Shown here piece after piece: positions 1 through 6,063 of a stretch of DNA of 6,084 nucleotides. The notes below the pieces were generated by a model. The model worked only from the letters and a program-made list of their open reading frames with translations. It ran no database searches and had not been told where the DNA came from. The translations under genes were made by a program, and so were the position numbers. The DNA comes from Verrucomicrobiia bacterium (GTDB lineage Bacteria > Verrucomicrobiota > Verrucomicrobiia > Limisphaerales > Palsa-1400): assembly GCA_025934545.1 (NCBI GenBank), contig JAICXV010000156.1:1-6084 (forward strand), written 5' to 3'. The stretch's first letter is position 1; each line of letters opens with the position of its first letter.

Positions 1-1
1 G

Positions 2-556
2 GCGATGCCAAAAGTGCGGGTGAAATTGCACGATTGTTCCACCGGTGAAATGATCGGCGCGTTGCGTGGCGGCAGGGTGCAGTTGGCTTTAACAGTGCGC
101 GCGGATATGCGGTTGTTGCGCGAATTTAATTTTGCCGAATTACTTCGCGACACGATGCTTCTCGCCGTTTCTCCCAACCATCCGTTGGCGAAGAAACGAG
201 CCGTCACACTCGCCGAAGTTGCGCGCGAGCCTCTGGTCACCTACAGCCGCAGCGAGTATCCGGAAGCCTACAAAATGCTCACTGGCTTTTTCACACGCTT
301 AAAGAAAAAACCCCTGATCATCGAAGAGCACGACAGCGTCAACAGTTTGATCGCCGCAGTTGAAGCAGGCGTCGGGGTATCGATCGTGACCAACTCCCTT
401 AAATGCACCGCCGCATGGCGATTGAAATTTATTCCGTTCACGCCTGCGTTGCCGCCGATTGTGGTAGGCGCGTTTTATGAGAAGAAACCTTTGTCGCTGG
501 CATCGGCAAAGTTTCTGGACTGCGCGAAAGAAGCGGCAGCGACGACCGTCGATTAG
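2..556 (+). CDS. LysR-type transcriptional regulator, C-terminal effector-binding domain (5' end outside window)
   Basis: This is the C-terminal part of a LysR-type regulator, a DNA-binding protein whose effector domain senses a small molecule. About 184 residues are visible, against roughly 300 for the family, and the frame is open to the left edge, so the helix-turn-helix and first part of the effector domain lie outside. The internal Met at base 5 is not taken as the true start, because the protein there is already in the middle of the domain. Counting from that Met, the family pattern is visible as EMIGALRGGRVQLAL (15-29), then LLAVSPNHPLAKKRAVTLAEV (52-72), then the turn EEHDSVNSLIAAVEAGVGVSIV (107-128), the usual region of LysR domains where the second lobe returns to the first. 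The effector and target genes cannot be deduced. The stop TAG (554-556) overlaps the lpxK stop on the other strand. Family assignment is firm; subfamily is not. Confidence 0.88.
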   Translation, partial: AMPKVRVKLHDCSTGEMIGALRGGRVQLALTVRADMRLLREFNFAELLRDTMLLAVSPNHPLAKKRAVTLAEVAREPLVTYSRSEYPEAYKMLTGFFTRLKKKPLIIEEHDSVNSLIAAVEAGVGVSIVTNSLKCTAAWRLKFIPFTPALPPIVVGAFYEKKPLSLASAKFLDCAKEAAATTVD

Positions 557-1725
557 CGAAAACAAATTTTGCGCACGCAATCCTGGAAATCTTCCGCGCC
601 GTTGATGATTTTAATTTCCACGCGCATGAACAGAATGGGAATGTCGCGCCGATCAATTTTCGGAAAACGCACGGCATCTTTTTGCGTAGTGATGATCGCT
701 TCGGCCTGGCGCTTTTTGCTGCGATTAATGACGTTAAGAATTTCCTGCTGCGTGAAACGATGGTGGTCTGCGAAACGTTTTGAGTAAACCAATTCGGCCC
801 CGCCTTTGAGCAGGCTCTGCTCAAAGCTTTCCGGTTGCGCGATCCCACTTAAAGAGGCGATGCGTTTGCCTTTAATGTATTCCAGCCCGTGCCGTTCGCC
901 GGTGAACACGTCTTCGAAATAGAGCGGGTGGTGGACACACTCAATGACGCCCGCATTAGAGTTGTATCCGGAGATGCGCTTGCGCAAATCGGTGGTGTTG
1001 CCGTCGCTTTTTGTAATAAAAATGGTGGTCGCACGCGCCAGGTGCGAGAGCGGCTCACGCAACGTGCCGCGTGGCAGCAGATGTTCATTGCCGAATGGTT
1101 GCTGGCAATCGATCAAGACAACGTCGTGGCGGCGACCGGCCAATTTCCAATATTGAAACCCGTCATCGAGGAGCAACGTGTCACAACCAAAATTTTCGAT
1201 GGCGTAGCGCCCGCTTTTCACGCGGTTCTTATCTACCAGCACGACCACGTCTTTTAGATTCGACGCGAGCATGTAGGGTTCATCGCCCGCAGTTTCGGAG
1301 TCCAACAGGAGCGATTTGCCATCAGAGACCACGCGCGGCGGCGTGCTGTCGGAACGGAACAAAATGGTATTGAGGAACCGTTTCGGCAACGGCGGTGGTT
1401 TCGAACGATAACCGCGCGAAAGAATGGCGACGGTTCGTCCCTGGTTTTTCAACTCGCGCGCGAATTTTTCGACCACAGGAGTTTTTCCCGTGCCTCCGAC
1501 GGTCACGTTGCCAATAGCGATCACTTGAATGCCCAAAGTGGAATCGCGCAGCAGGCGCATGTCGTAAAGAAAGCGGCGCAACTTGATGATCCCGGTGTAG
1601 CCCTTTGAAAGCACATGCAGGCAGGTGCGAATGACGGCGGCTTTTTTATCGCGCCGTTGTTCGAAGATGACCTCAAGCACGATCGTTTCGATCGCTTCAG
1701 CCCAGGCTCGCAACGTTTCGCGCAT
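553..1725 (-). CDS. lpxK: Tetraacyldisaccharide 4'-kinase LpxK (lipid A biosynthesis)
   Basis: LpxK phosphorylates the 4' position of tetraacyldisaccharide 1-phosphate with ATP, giving lipid IVA, at the cytoplasmic face of the inner membrane. The P-loop [11 protein letters not shown] (72-82) is the LpxK-type Walker A. Other family blocks follow in order: ILSRGYR (101-107), GDEPYMLA (147-154), the acidic DDGFQ block (187-191), [15 protein letters not shown] (211-225), the catalytic-type His pair in FADHHRF (318-324) and TTQKDAVRF (346-354). All the expected blocks are present, so it looks functional. At 390 residues it is longer than the usual ~330. The excess is mostly N-terminal: about 45 charged, probably amphipathic residues precede the membrane-proximal helix ([21 protein letters not shown], 39-59), and there is a short insert near 108-133. 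The ATG is the earliest possible start because an in-frame TAA lies 12 bases upstream. No clear ribosome site is seen. The gene is divergent from the Mla cluster. Confidence 0.95.
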   Translation of the reverse strand: MRETLRAWAEAIETIVLEVIFEQRRDKKAAVIRTCLHVLSKGYTGIIKLRRFLYDMRLLRDSTLGIQVIAIGNVTVGGTGKTPVVEKFARELKNQGRTVAILSRGYRSKPPPLPKRFLNTILFRSDSTPPRVVSDGKSLLLDSETAGDEPYMLASNLKDVVVLVDKNRVKSGRYAIENFGCDTLLLDDGFQYWKLAGRRHDVVLIDCQQPFGNEHLLPRGTLREPLSHLARATTIFITKSDGNTTDLRKRISGYNSNAGVIECVHHPLYFEDVFTGERHGLEYIKGKRIASLSGIAQPESFEQSLLKGGAELVYSKRFADHHRFTQQEILNVINRSKKRQAEAIITTQKDAVRFPKIDRRDIPILFMRVEIKIINGAEDFQDCVRKICFR

Positions 1726-1820
1726 TGAAAACGATTAAAAATTAAGTAGCAGCATTTAAGAAGAAAAAACCGCCAAAACACGCAGTATTTCGCATCCTGA
1801 TAGATTTCCAATTACCCTGA

Positions 1821-1838
1821 GCGTCAAGTTCTTGACGC
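1821..1838. promoter_or_regulatory. Perfect dyad overlapping the -35 box, candidate operator
   Basis: The arms GCGTCAAG (1821-1828) and CTTGACGC (1831-1838) are exact reverse complements separated by TT. The right arm contains the whole -35 hexamer, so a dimeric protein bound here would compete with RNA polymerase. The dyad lies upstream of the expected start of transcription and has no T tract, so an operator reading is preferred over a terminator. The binding protein is unknown. Confidence 0.45.
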
Positions 1839-1859
1839 AAACGGCAACCAACTTAGTAT
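1832..1859 (+). promoter_or_regulatory. Sigma70-like promoter for the exported protein/mla operon
   Basis: A -35 box TTGACG (1832-1837, five of six consensus bases) is followed after 16 bases by TAGTAT (1854-1859), which keeps the most conserved first, second and last positions of the -10 box. Transcription would start near 1866, leaving a short leader of about 24 bases before the GTG at 1890. It is the best sigma70-like match I found in the intergenic region and is correctly placed. The call is from motif reading only. Confidence 0.55.
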
Positions 1860-1889
1860 TCGCCAGTCAACGAATATCGAAAATCCGCC

Positions 1890-3368
1890 GTGTTTAAAAT
1901 CTCAACAGTTCTGCTTTGCGCCTCCGTTGTCATTTCTGCACGCGCGGCCAACGACCAGGAAGTGATCGAAGGACCCGCCTATTCGCACTTTCACCTCACG
2001 CTTGAGGACGGCTGGCGGACGGAAGCCGGCGGACCGTTTTTTTACACGCAACAAGTCGACACCGAAAAGACGTGGGCGCTGCCACCGTTTTACGCGAATT
2101 GGAGCGACCCGACGGTCGAAGCGAGCGAATCGGATTACGTGTATCCGTTCCTGACGATCCGCTGGTATGGCAAAAACTATCGCTGGCAACTTTTTCAATT
2201 GTTCAGCTTTGCCGGCGGGCCGACCCAAGATGAGGTGCCAAAAAAGCGCTTCACCATTTTTCCAATTTATTTCCAACAACGGTCGCCCGACCCGAAGCTC
2301 AATTACACGGCGGTTGTGCCGATTTATGGACATTTAGTGAATCGCCTGTTTCGCGATGATATCCGATTCGTGCTTTTCCCGCTTTATTCCAAAACGCGAA
2401 AAAAAGATGTTGTTACCATTAATTATGTCTATCCGGTTTTCGATATTCGTCATGGTGACAACATGCATGGGTGGCAGGTTTGGCCTCTCTACGGCCACGA
2501 TGTGAAAGGCCTCACTTATCACACTAATGCCGTCGATGAAGTTGAGAAGATCGGCGGATTCGATCACAAATTTGTGCTCTGGCCGTTTTACTTCCGCGAC
2601 CATCTCGGCATCGGCACGGACGATCCGGAAGACCGCGTTACGTTTGTTCCGTTTTATAACCGGTCACACTCGCCGAAGCGCGATTCAACGTCATGGGGCT
2701 GGCCATTTGGTCACACCCTCACCGACGACCGCGCCGCTGGATTTCATGAGAGCGATTGGTTCTGGCCGTTGTACGTTCATGCCGACGGCAGCAAAACGAT
2801 CCGGCGCGTCTGGCCGCTGTATAGCCACGCCACCAGCACCAATGGTTTGGAGAGCCATTGGTATGGCTGGATTCTTTGGAAAAAGAACGTGCTCAAATCC
2901 GATCCGCTCGAACGCGACAGGACGCGTGTGATGTATTTTCTCTATTCGGACATCAAAGAGAAAAACACCCAAACCGGCGAACACTATCATCGCGTCGATT
3001 TCTGGCCGTTTTACACCTACCGCCGCGATATGGAGGGACGCAGCTATTTGCAGGTAATGTCCATTGTTGAACCGTGGTTGCCGAACAACACCAGCGTCGT
3101 GCGCGAATATGCGCCGGTCTACTCATTTTGGCGCGCGCAGGAGAATCCAAAGACCGGGGTGAAAACTCAATCATTGCTCTGGAACCTCTATCGCCGCGAA
3201 GTGCAACAGAAACCACGCCCTGACGACACGAGCAAACAGATGGTTGTTACGAAGAAGGTTTCATTTCTGTTTGGGTTGTATCAGCATGAATCCGGGCTGG
3301 AAGGCCGCAGCACGCGCCTGTTTTATATTCATCTCGGTGCGGCAAAGAAACACGAACGCGAAAGATGA
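1890..3368 (+). CDS. Exported protein with repeated aromatic-Pro-hydrophobic-Tyr motifs, function unknown
   Basis: I do not recognise a named family. The start is GTG; an in-frame TAG at 1854-1856 rules out a longer protein, and this start gives a clean signal peptide (hydrophobic 4-17, probable cleavage after ARA near residue 19 or 20). The mature chain of about 470 residues has no other membrane helix and is very rich in Trp, Tyr, Phe and Pro. A short motif recurs, for example FPIY (124), VPIY (143), FPLY (163), YPVF (181), WPLY (198), WPFY (231), VPFY (253), WPLY (292 and 308), WPFY (372), APVY (408), with degenerate forms at 64, 84, 271, 349, 431 and 461. Spacing is commonly 16-23 residues, with some longer gaps. 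Regular aromatic beta-strand units of this kind would fit an outer-membrane beta-barrel or another all-beta repeat fold, but the C-terminus (HERER) is not a classic barrel ending. It precedes mlaE by 41 bases and is probably co-transcribed with mlaEFD, suggesting an envelope role. That role is inference. Confidence 0.85.
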   Translation: MFKISTVLLCASVVISARAANDQEVIEGPAYSHFHLTLEDGWRTEAGGPFFYTQQVDTEKTWALPPFYANWSDPTVEASESDYVYPFLTIRWYGKNYRWQLFQLFSFAGGPTQDEVPKKRFTIFPIYFQQRSPDPKLNYTAVVPIYGHLVNRLFRDDIRFVLFPLYSKTRKKDVVTINYVYPVFDIRHGDNMHGWQVWPLYGHDVKGLTYHTNAVDEVEKIGGFDHKFVLWPFYFRDHLGIGTDDPEDRVTFVPFYNRSHSPKRDSTSWGWPFGHTLTDDRAAGFHESDWFWPLYVHADGSKTIRRVWPLYSHATSTNGLESHWYGWILWKKNVLKSDPLERDRTRVMYFLYSDIKEKNTQTGEHYHRVDFWPFYTYRRDMEGRSYLQVMSIVEPWLPNNTSVVREYAPVYSFWRAQENPKTGVKTQSLLWNLYRREVQQKPRPDDTSKQMVVTKKVSFLFGLYQHESGLEGRSTRLFYIHLGAAKKHERER

Positions 3369-3409
3369 CATTCGAGCCGGTATCTCCTAAGTTTTAACTT
3401 CGAGTTTGT

Positions 3410-4156
3410 ATGTTTTACAAAAACATCGGCCAAATCATGCTTCTGTTCTGGCGGACGCTTAAAGCGGTTCCGAATGCATGGGTTGAGCGCAAAAAGGTCT
3501 ACGACCAGCTTTTCGAAATCGGCAACGCGAGTCTATTGATGGTCTGCATCCTAGCGCTGTTTATCGGCGGCGAACTCGCGTTGGAAACTGGCCCGACACT
3601 CGTTGAACGCGGCCTTTCCGGCGTGCTCGGGCGGATGATCGGTTTGTCCATGTGCAAAGAATTGGGCCCCGTGATGATGGCCATCTTGATCGCCGGACGT
3701 ATCGGTTCCGCCATGGCCGCCGAAATTGGTTCCATGCGCGTTTACCAGGAAATTGATGCGTTGCGCACGATGAACATCAGTCCCGTCAACTATCTGGTCA
3801 TGCCCCGCATGATCGCCATGGTCATTGCGCTGCCGGCGCTGGTTATTTTTGCCATCCCCGTCGGCTGGCTGGGTGGCGCATTGGTTTCGACGTTCAACGC
3901 CAGCATCTCGGTTTCGGTCGAAACTTTTTTTCACGACCTGCGCGAAGGCATCGCTGTGTCAGACGTGGTTCACGGGCTCGTGAAAGCCTTTGTTTTTGCG
4001 GTAGCGATCGGATTGATCTCGTGTCATCAAGGGCTCGTCACGATTGGCGGCCCGCGAGGAATCGGCCGGAGCGTCACTAAAGCGGTGGTTAACTCCATCG
4101 TCATGATCCTGATCCTCGATTATTTTGTGACCCGATTCCTGATTTATTTTCAATAG
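3410..4156 (+). CDS. mlaE: MlaE-family ABC transporter permease (phospholipid/MCE transport)
   Basis: This is the inner-membrane permease of an MCE-type lipid ABC transporter. It forms the dimeric channel that couples MlaF ATP hydrolysis to lipid movement through the MlaD ring. The 248 residues match the normal length. The hallmark MlaE block runs over 83-118: KELGPVMMAILIAGRIGSA, then a stretch ending YQEIDAL. The second conserved block is GPRGIGRSVTKAVVNS (214-229). An N-terminal interface helix is followed by hydrophobic segments near 41-57, 85-104, 127-158, 188-206 and 226-246. There is a 41-base gap after the repeat-protein gene, containing no terminator. The ribosome site is poor (a GAG at 3402-3404). 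The stop TAG is immediately followed by the ATG of the ATPase gene, which implies translational coupling. The family is certain; the exact lipid and direction of transport are not shown by sequence. Confidence 0.94.
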   Translation: MFYKNIGQIMLLFWRTLKAVPNAWVERKKVYDQLFEIGNASLLMVCILALFIGGELALETGPTLVERGLSGVLGRMIGLSMCKELGPVMMAILIAGRIGSAMAAEIGSMRVYQEIDALRTMNISPVNYLVMPRMIAMVIALPALVIFAIPVGWLGGALVSTFNASISVSVETFFHDLREGIAVSDVVHGLVKAFVFAVAIGLISCHQGLVTIGGPRGIGRSVTKAVVNSIVMILILDYFVTRFLIYFQ

Positions 4157-4912
4157 ATGAGCGCGTCTCCACAGAACAACGGAAATGTTGGCGTCGCTGT
4201 GCGCGATTTGCACAGGAGCTTCAACGGGAACGAAGTGCTGAAAGGCATTTCGTTCGACGTGAAGCCCGGGGAAACGTTTGTCATCATGGGCCCCAGCGGC
4301 AGCGGAAAAAGCGTCCTGTTGAAACACATCATTGGGCTGGAAGAGCCTGATTCCGGTGAAATACTCATTGCCGACCAATCTGTTCACGGTTCCGAGGTGC
4401 TGAGTCACTATCGCGTCGCGATGGTTTTTCAATCCGGCGCTTTGCTAAAATCTCTCAGCGTCGGCGAGAACGTCGGCCTTTATTTAACCGAACATCGGCT
4501 CAAAGAACCGGAAGAAATTTCGCGCATCGTTGCCGAAAAGCTCGAAGCCGTTGGCCTAAAAGGTTTGGAAGAACGCTCGCCGGCCGAACTGTCCGGCGGC
4601 ATGCAAAAGCGCGTTGCTATCGCGCGCGCCCTCGTCGTCGATCCGCAACTGGTTCTGTTTGATGAACCGACGTCCGAGCTCGACCCGCTCATGTCCGTTA
4701 ACATTGGCGAACAAATCATCCAAATGCGCGACCGGTTGCATCCAACGATCATCGTCGTCACGCACGATCGCGACCTCGCGTTCGCCATCGCAGATCGCAT
4801 CGCCATGATCAACGAAGGGCAAATCCAATTTATTGGAACACCGGACGAAGTAAAACACTCGCGCGATCCGATGATCCAAAAATTTATTCATGCTGAATTA
4901 ACCAATCCTTAA
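4157..4912 (+). CDS. mlaF: MlaF-family ABC transporter ATP-binding protein
   Basis: This cytoplasmic ATPase powers the MlaE permease. All catalytic parts of an ABC nucleotide-binding domain are visible in 251 residues: Walker A GPSGSGKS (45-52), Q-loop Gln92 within FQSGALLKSLSVGENV, the signature LSGGMQKR (145-152), Walker B LVLFDEP (165-171) and the switch His203 in VVTHD. The GALLKSLSV sequence after the Q-loop, and MQKRVAIARAL after the signature, are typical of the MlaF/Ttg2A group. The D-loop region reads TSELDP (172-177), where Gly or Ala is more usual than Glu at the third position. The start abuts the mlaE stop, and mlaD follows after 14 bases. Downstream of the ATPase core there is no long C-terminal extension of the kind that binds MlaB in some species, and no mlaB gene is seen in the window. 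Confidence 0.94.
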   Translation: MSASPQNNGNVGVAVRDLHRSFNGNEVLKGISFDVKPGETFVIMGPSGSGKSVLLKHIIGLEEPDSGEILIADQSVHGSEVLSHYRVAMVFQSGALLKSLSVGENVGLYLTEHRLKEPEEISRIVAEKLEAVGLKGLEERSPAELSGGMQKRVAIARALVVDPQLVLFDEPTSELDPLMSVNIGEQIIQMRDRLHPTIIVVTHDRDLAFAIADRIAMINEGQIQFIGTPDEVKHSRDPMIQKFIHAELTNP

Positions 4913-4926
4913 CGAAAGCCAAAGCC

Positions 4927-5931
4927 ATGAAAGAATCACTCGAAACACGCATCGGCGTATTTGTCGCATTTGCGCTGGTTGTCATCCTGATCATTCTCGA
5001 GTCCGTGGGAGGGTTCGCCTTCTTCAAACAGGGCTACAAACTCCACGCCTATTTCAAAAACGCGCAGGAGCTCAAACCTGGCGCCGAAGTGCGAATGGCC
5101 GGCGTGCGCGTCGGCAATGTTTCCAGCATTCAACTCACCAACGACCAGGTCATGGTCACGCTGAACCTGAACAAGGACCTCGAGAAAAAAGGCCAGGTGA
5201 AAACCGACAGCAAAGCGACCATCAAATTCACCGGATTGCTCGGACAAAACTGTGTTGCGATTGATTTCGGCACGTCCGCCGGCGCTCCCTTGGGTGACGG
5301 CCAGACCATCCAAACCCAGGAACAAGCCGACCTCAGTGCGCTGATGAATAAACTGGATGACGTTGCCACCGGCGTCCAAAACCTCACCAAGAGTTTCAGC
5401 GGCGAGAGCATCGAAAAACTCATAGGACCGCTCACCGACTTCGTCAAACACAACGACGCGGCGTTAACGGCCACCATCGGCAACATGAAAACTGTTTCGG
5501 ACAAAATTGCCCGTGGCGATGGAACGGTTGGAAAGTTGATCAACGATGAAGCGCTCTACAACACCGCTCTCAATACCGTCAGCAACTTCCAAAACACCGC
5601 TGCTGACGTTCAGGACGCGCTTAAACAAGCGCGTTTGTTGCTGACCAACGCCAACGAAGTTGTCGCGACCGTCAACCGCGGCGAAGGCACCGTCGGAAAG
5701 TTCATCAAAGACGACAAAGTGTATCGTGAAGCCGAGGGCTCACTGACCAACCTCCATCAGATTCTTGAAAAAATTAACCACGGTCAGGGTTCCGTCGGCA
5801 AACTCGTGAACGACGAGAGCCTGTTGAAAAACGTAAAACTTTCCCTGCAGAAACTCGACAAAGCCACCGAAAGCCTCGAAGACACTGGCCCGCTCAGCGT
5901 CATCGGCACAATGGTGAACAGTTTATTCTAG
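4927..5931 (+). CDS. mlaD: MlaD-family MCE-domain protein (membrane-anchored periplasmic lipid-binding subunit)
   Basis: MCE proteins of this type form a hexameric ring on the periplasmic side of the MlaEF transporter and pass lipid through a central pore. One N-terminal membrane helix (about 10-28) is followed by a single MCE domain (about 36-116), recognised by LKPGAEVRMAGVRVGNV (49-65) and FTGLLGQNCVAIDFG (101-115). Residues after 130 form a long, probably helical tail, which makes the protein 334 residues against about 180 for E. coli MlaD. The tail carries three copies of a Gly-rich unit: GDGTVGKLINDEALY (197-211), GEGTVGKFIKDDKVY (252-266) and GQGSVGKLVNDESLL (286-300). This unit is known from long-tailed MCE proteins of several phyla. 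The tail could span part of the periplasm and replace a separate shuttle protein; this is inference. Last gene of the probable operon; a terminator-like hairpin follows 62 bases later. Confidence 0.92.
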   Translation: MKESLETRIGVFVAFALVVILIILESVGGFAFFKQGYKLHAYFKNAQELKPGAEVRMAGVRVGNVSSIQLTNDQVMVTLNLNKDLEKKGQVKTDSKATIKFTGLLGQNCVAIDFGTSAGAPLGDGQTIQTQEQADLSALMNKLDDVATGVQNLTKSFSGESIEKLIGPLTDFVKHNDAALTATIGNMKTVSDKIARGDGTVGKLINDEALYNTALNTVSNFQNTAADVQDALKQARLLLTNANEVVATVNRGEGTVGKFIKDDKVYREAEGSLTNLHQILEKINHGQGSVGKLVNDESLLKNVKLSLQKLDKATESLEDTGPLSVIGTMVNSLF

Positions 5932-5947
5932 TCGGCTGGCGCGATTA

Positions 5948-5977
5948 GCAAGTTAGCCAAAGTGCAAGTTGGCCAAA
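5948..5977 (+). repeat. Tandem near-identical 14-mer, 16-base period
   Basis: GCAAGTTAGCCAAA (5948-5961) and GCAAGTTGGCCAAA (5964-5977) differ at one base and are separated by two bases. The second copy contains the palindrome TTGGCCAA (5969-5976), and GCCAA/TTGGC can pair across the two copies. It lies just after mlaD and before the long inverted repeat. Function is unknown; it may be decayed repeat sequence. Confidence 0.6.
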
Positions 5978-5983
5978 TTTTTA

Positions 5984-6063
5984 GGTAGGGCGAGGCTCCT
6001 GCCGAGCCTTTTTCAAATCCAGTGTTAGATTCGCGAAAGGCTCGGCAGGAGCCTCGCCCTACC
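5984..6063. repeat. Long inverted repeat (28-base perfect arms, 24-base loop), REP-like palindromic element
   Basis: The left arm (5984-6011) and right arm (6036-6063) are perfect reverse complements over 28 bases, each built around GGCTCCTGCCGAGCC or its complement. The pairing stops at both ends (A5983 against C6064, T6012 against G6035). Each arm also contains its own inner hairpin, AGGCTC-CTGCC-GAGCCT, so the element is a palindrome of palindromes. It has no coding capacity. The composition and self-complementary build suggest a dispersed extragenic repeat; I remember similar sequences as common in Verrucomicrobiota genomes but cannot verify this here. Confidence 0.85.
5993..6013 (+). terminator. 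Possible intrinsic terminator of the mla operon
   Basis: A GC-rich stem AGGCTC (5993-5998) and GAGCCT (6004-6009) with loop CTGCC is followed directly by a run of five T (6009-6013), the form of a rho-independent terminator. It lies 62 bases after the mlaD stop, on the correct strand. The stem is only six pairs and competes with the much longer 28-base pairing, so the activity is uncertain. Confidence 0.5.

Larger units (their letters stand above)
1726..1889. promoter_or_regulatory. Shared intergenic region between divergent lpxK and the exported protein/mla cluster
   Basis: This 164-base region must contain the promoters of both divergent units. It is A/T-rich next to lpxK (1730-1770) compared with the flanking genes. 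The rightward promoter and dyad are annotated separately. For lpxK only a weak candidate is visible on the minus strand (TTGGAA at 1811-1806, 16 bases, AATACT at 1789-1784), which is too poor to annotate by itself. No small gene or RNA is evident. Confidence 0.6.

Noticed and set aside
889..1257. Plus-strand open frame of 122 codons opposite lpxK
   Set aside because: It is the complement of conserved LpxK sequence and has no motif or start context of its own.
1784..1811. Possible lpxK promoter on the minus strand (TTGGAA, 16 bases, AATACT)
   Set aside because: Only four of six matches in each box; not strong enough to annotate, although lpxK must have a promoter in this region.
1857..1876. 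Inverted repeat TATTCG/CGAATA around the expected transcription start
   Set aside because: Only six base pairs with an 8-base gap; easily expected by chance in A/T-rich sequence.
3389..3400. Short dyad AAGTT-TT-AACTT between the repeat-protein gene and mlaE
   Set aside because: Five A/T-rich base pairs with no T tract; too weak for a terminator or operator call.
3551..3934. Antisense open frame of 127 codons opposite mlaE
   Set aside because: Low-complexity, His/Asp/Gly-rich translation typical of a frame read opposite a real gene; mlaE is certain on the other strand.
4936..5451. Antisense open frame of 171 codons opposite mlaD
   Set aside because: No family motif, and the plus-strand MCE protein has clear conserved blocks over the same span.
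5984..6063. CRISPR repeat or tRNA-like structure
   Set aside because: There is one inverted pair, not regularly spaced direct repeats with unique spacers, and it cannot fold as a cloverleaf.
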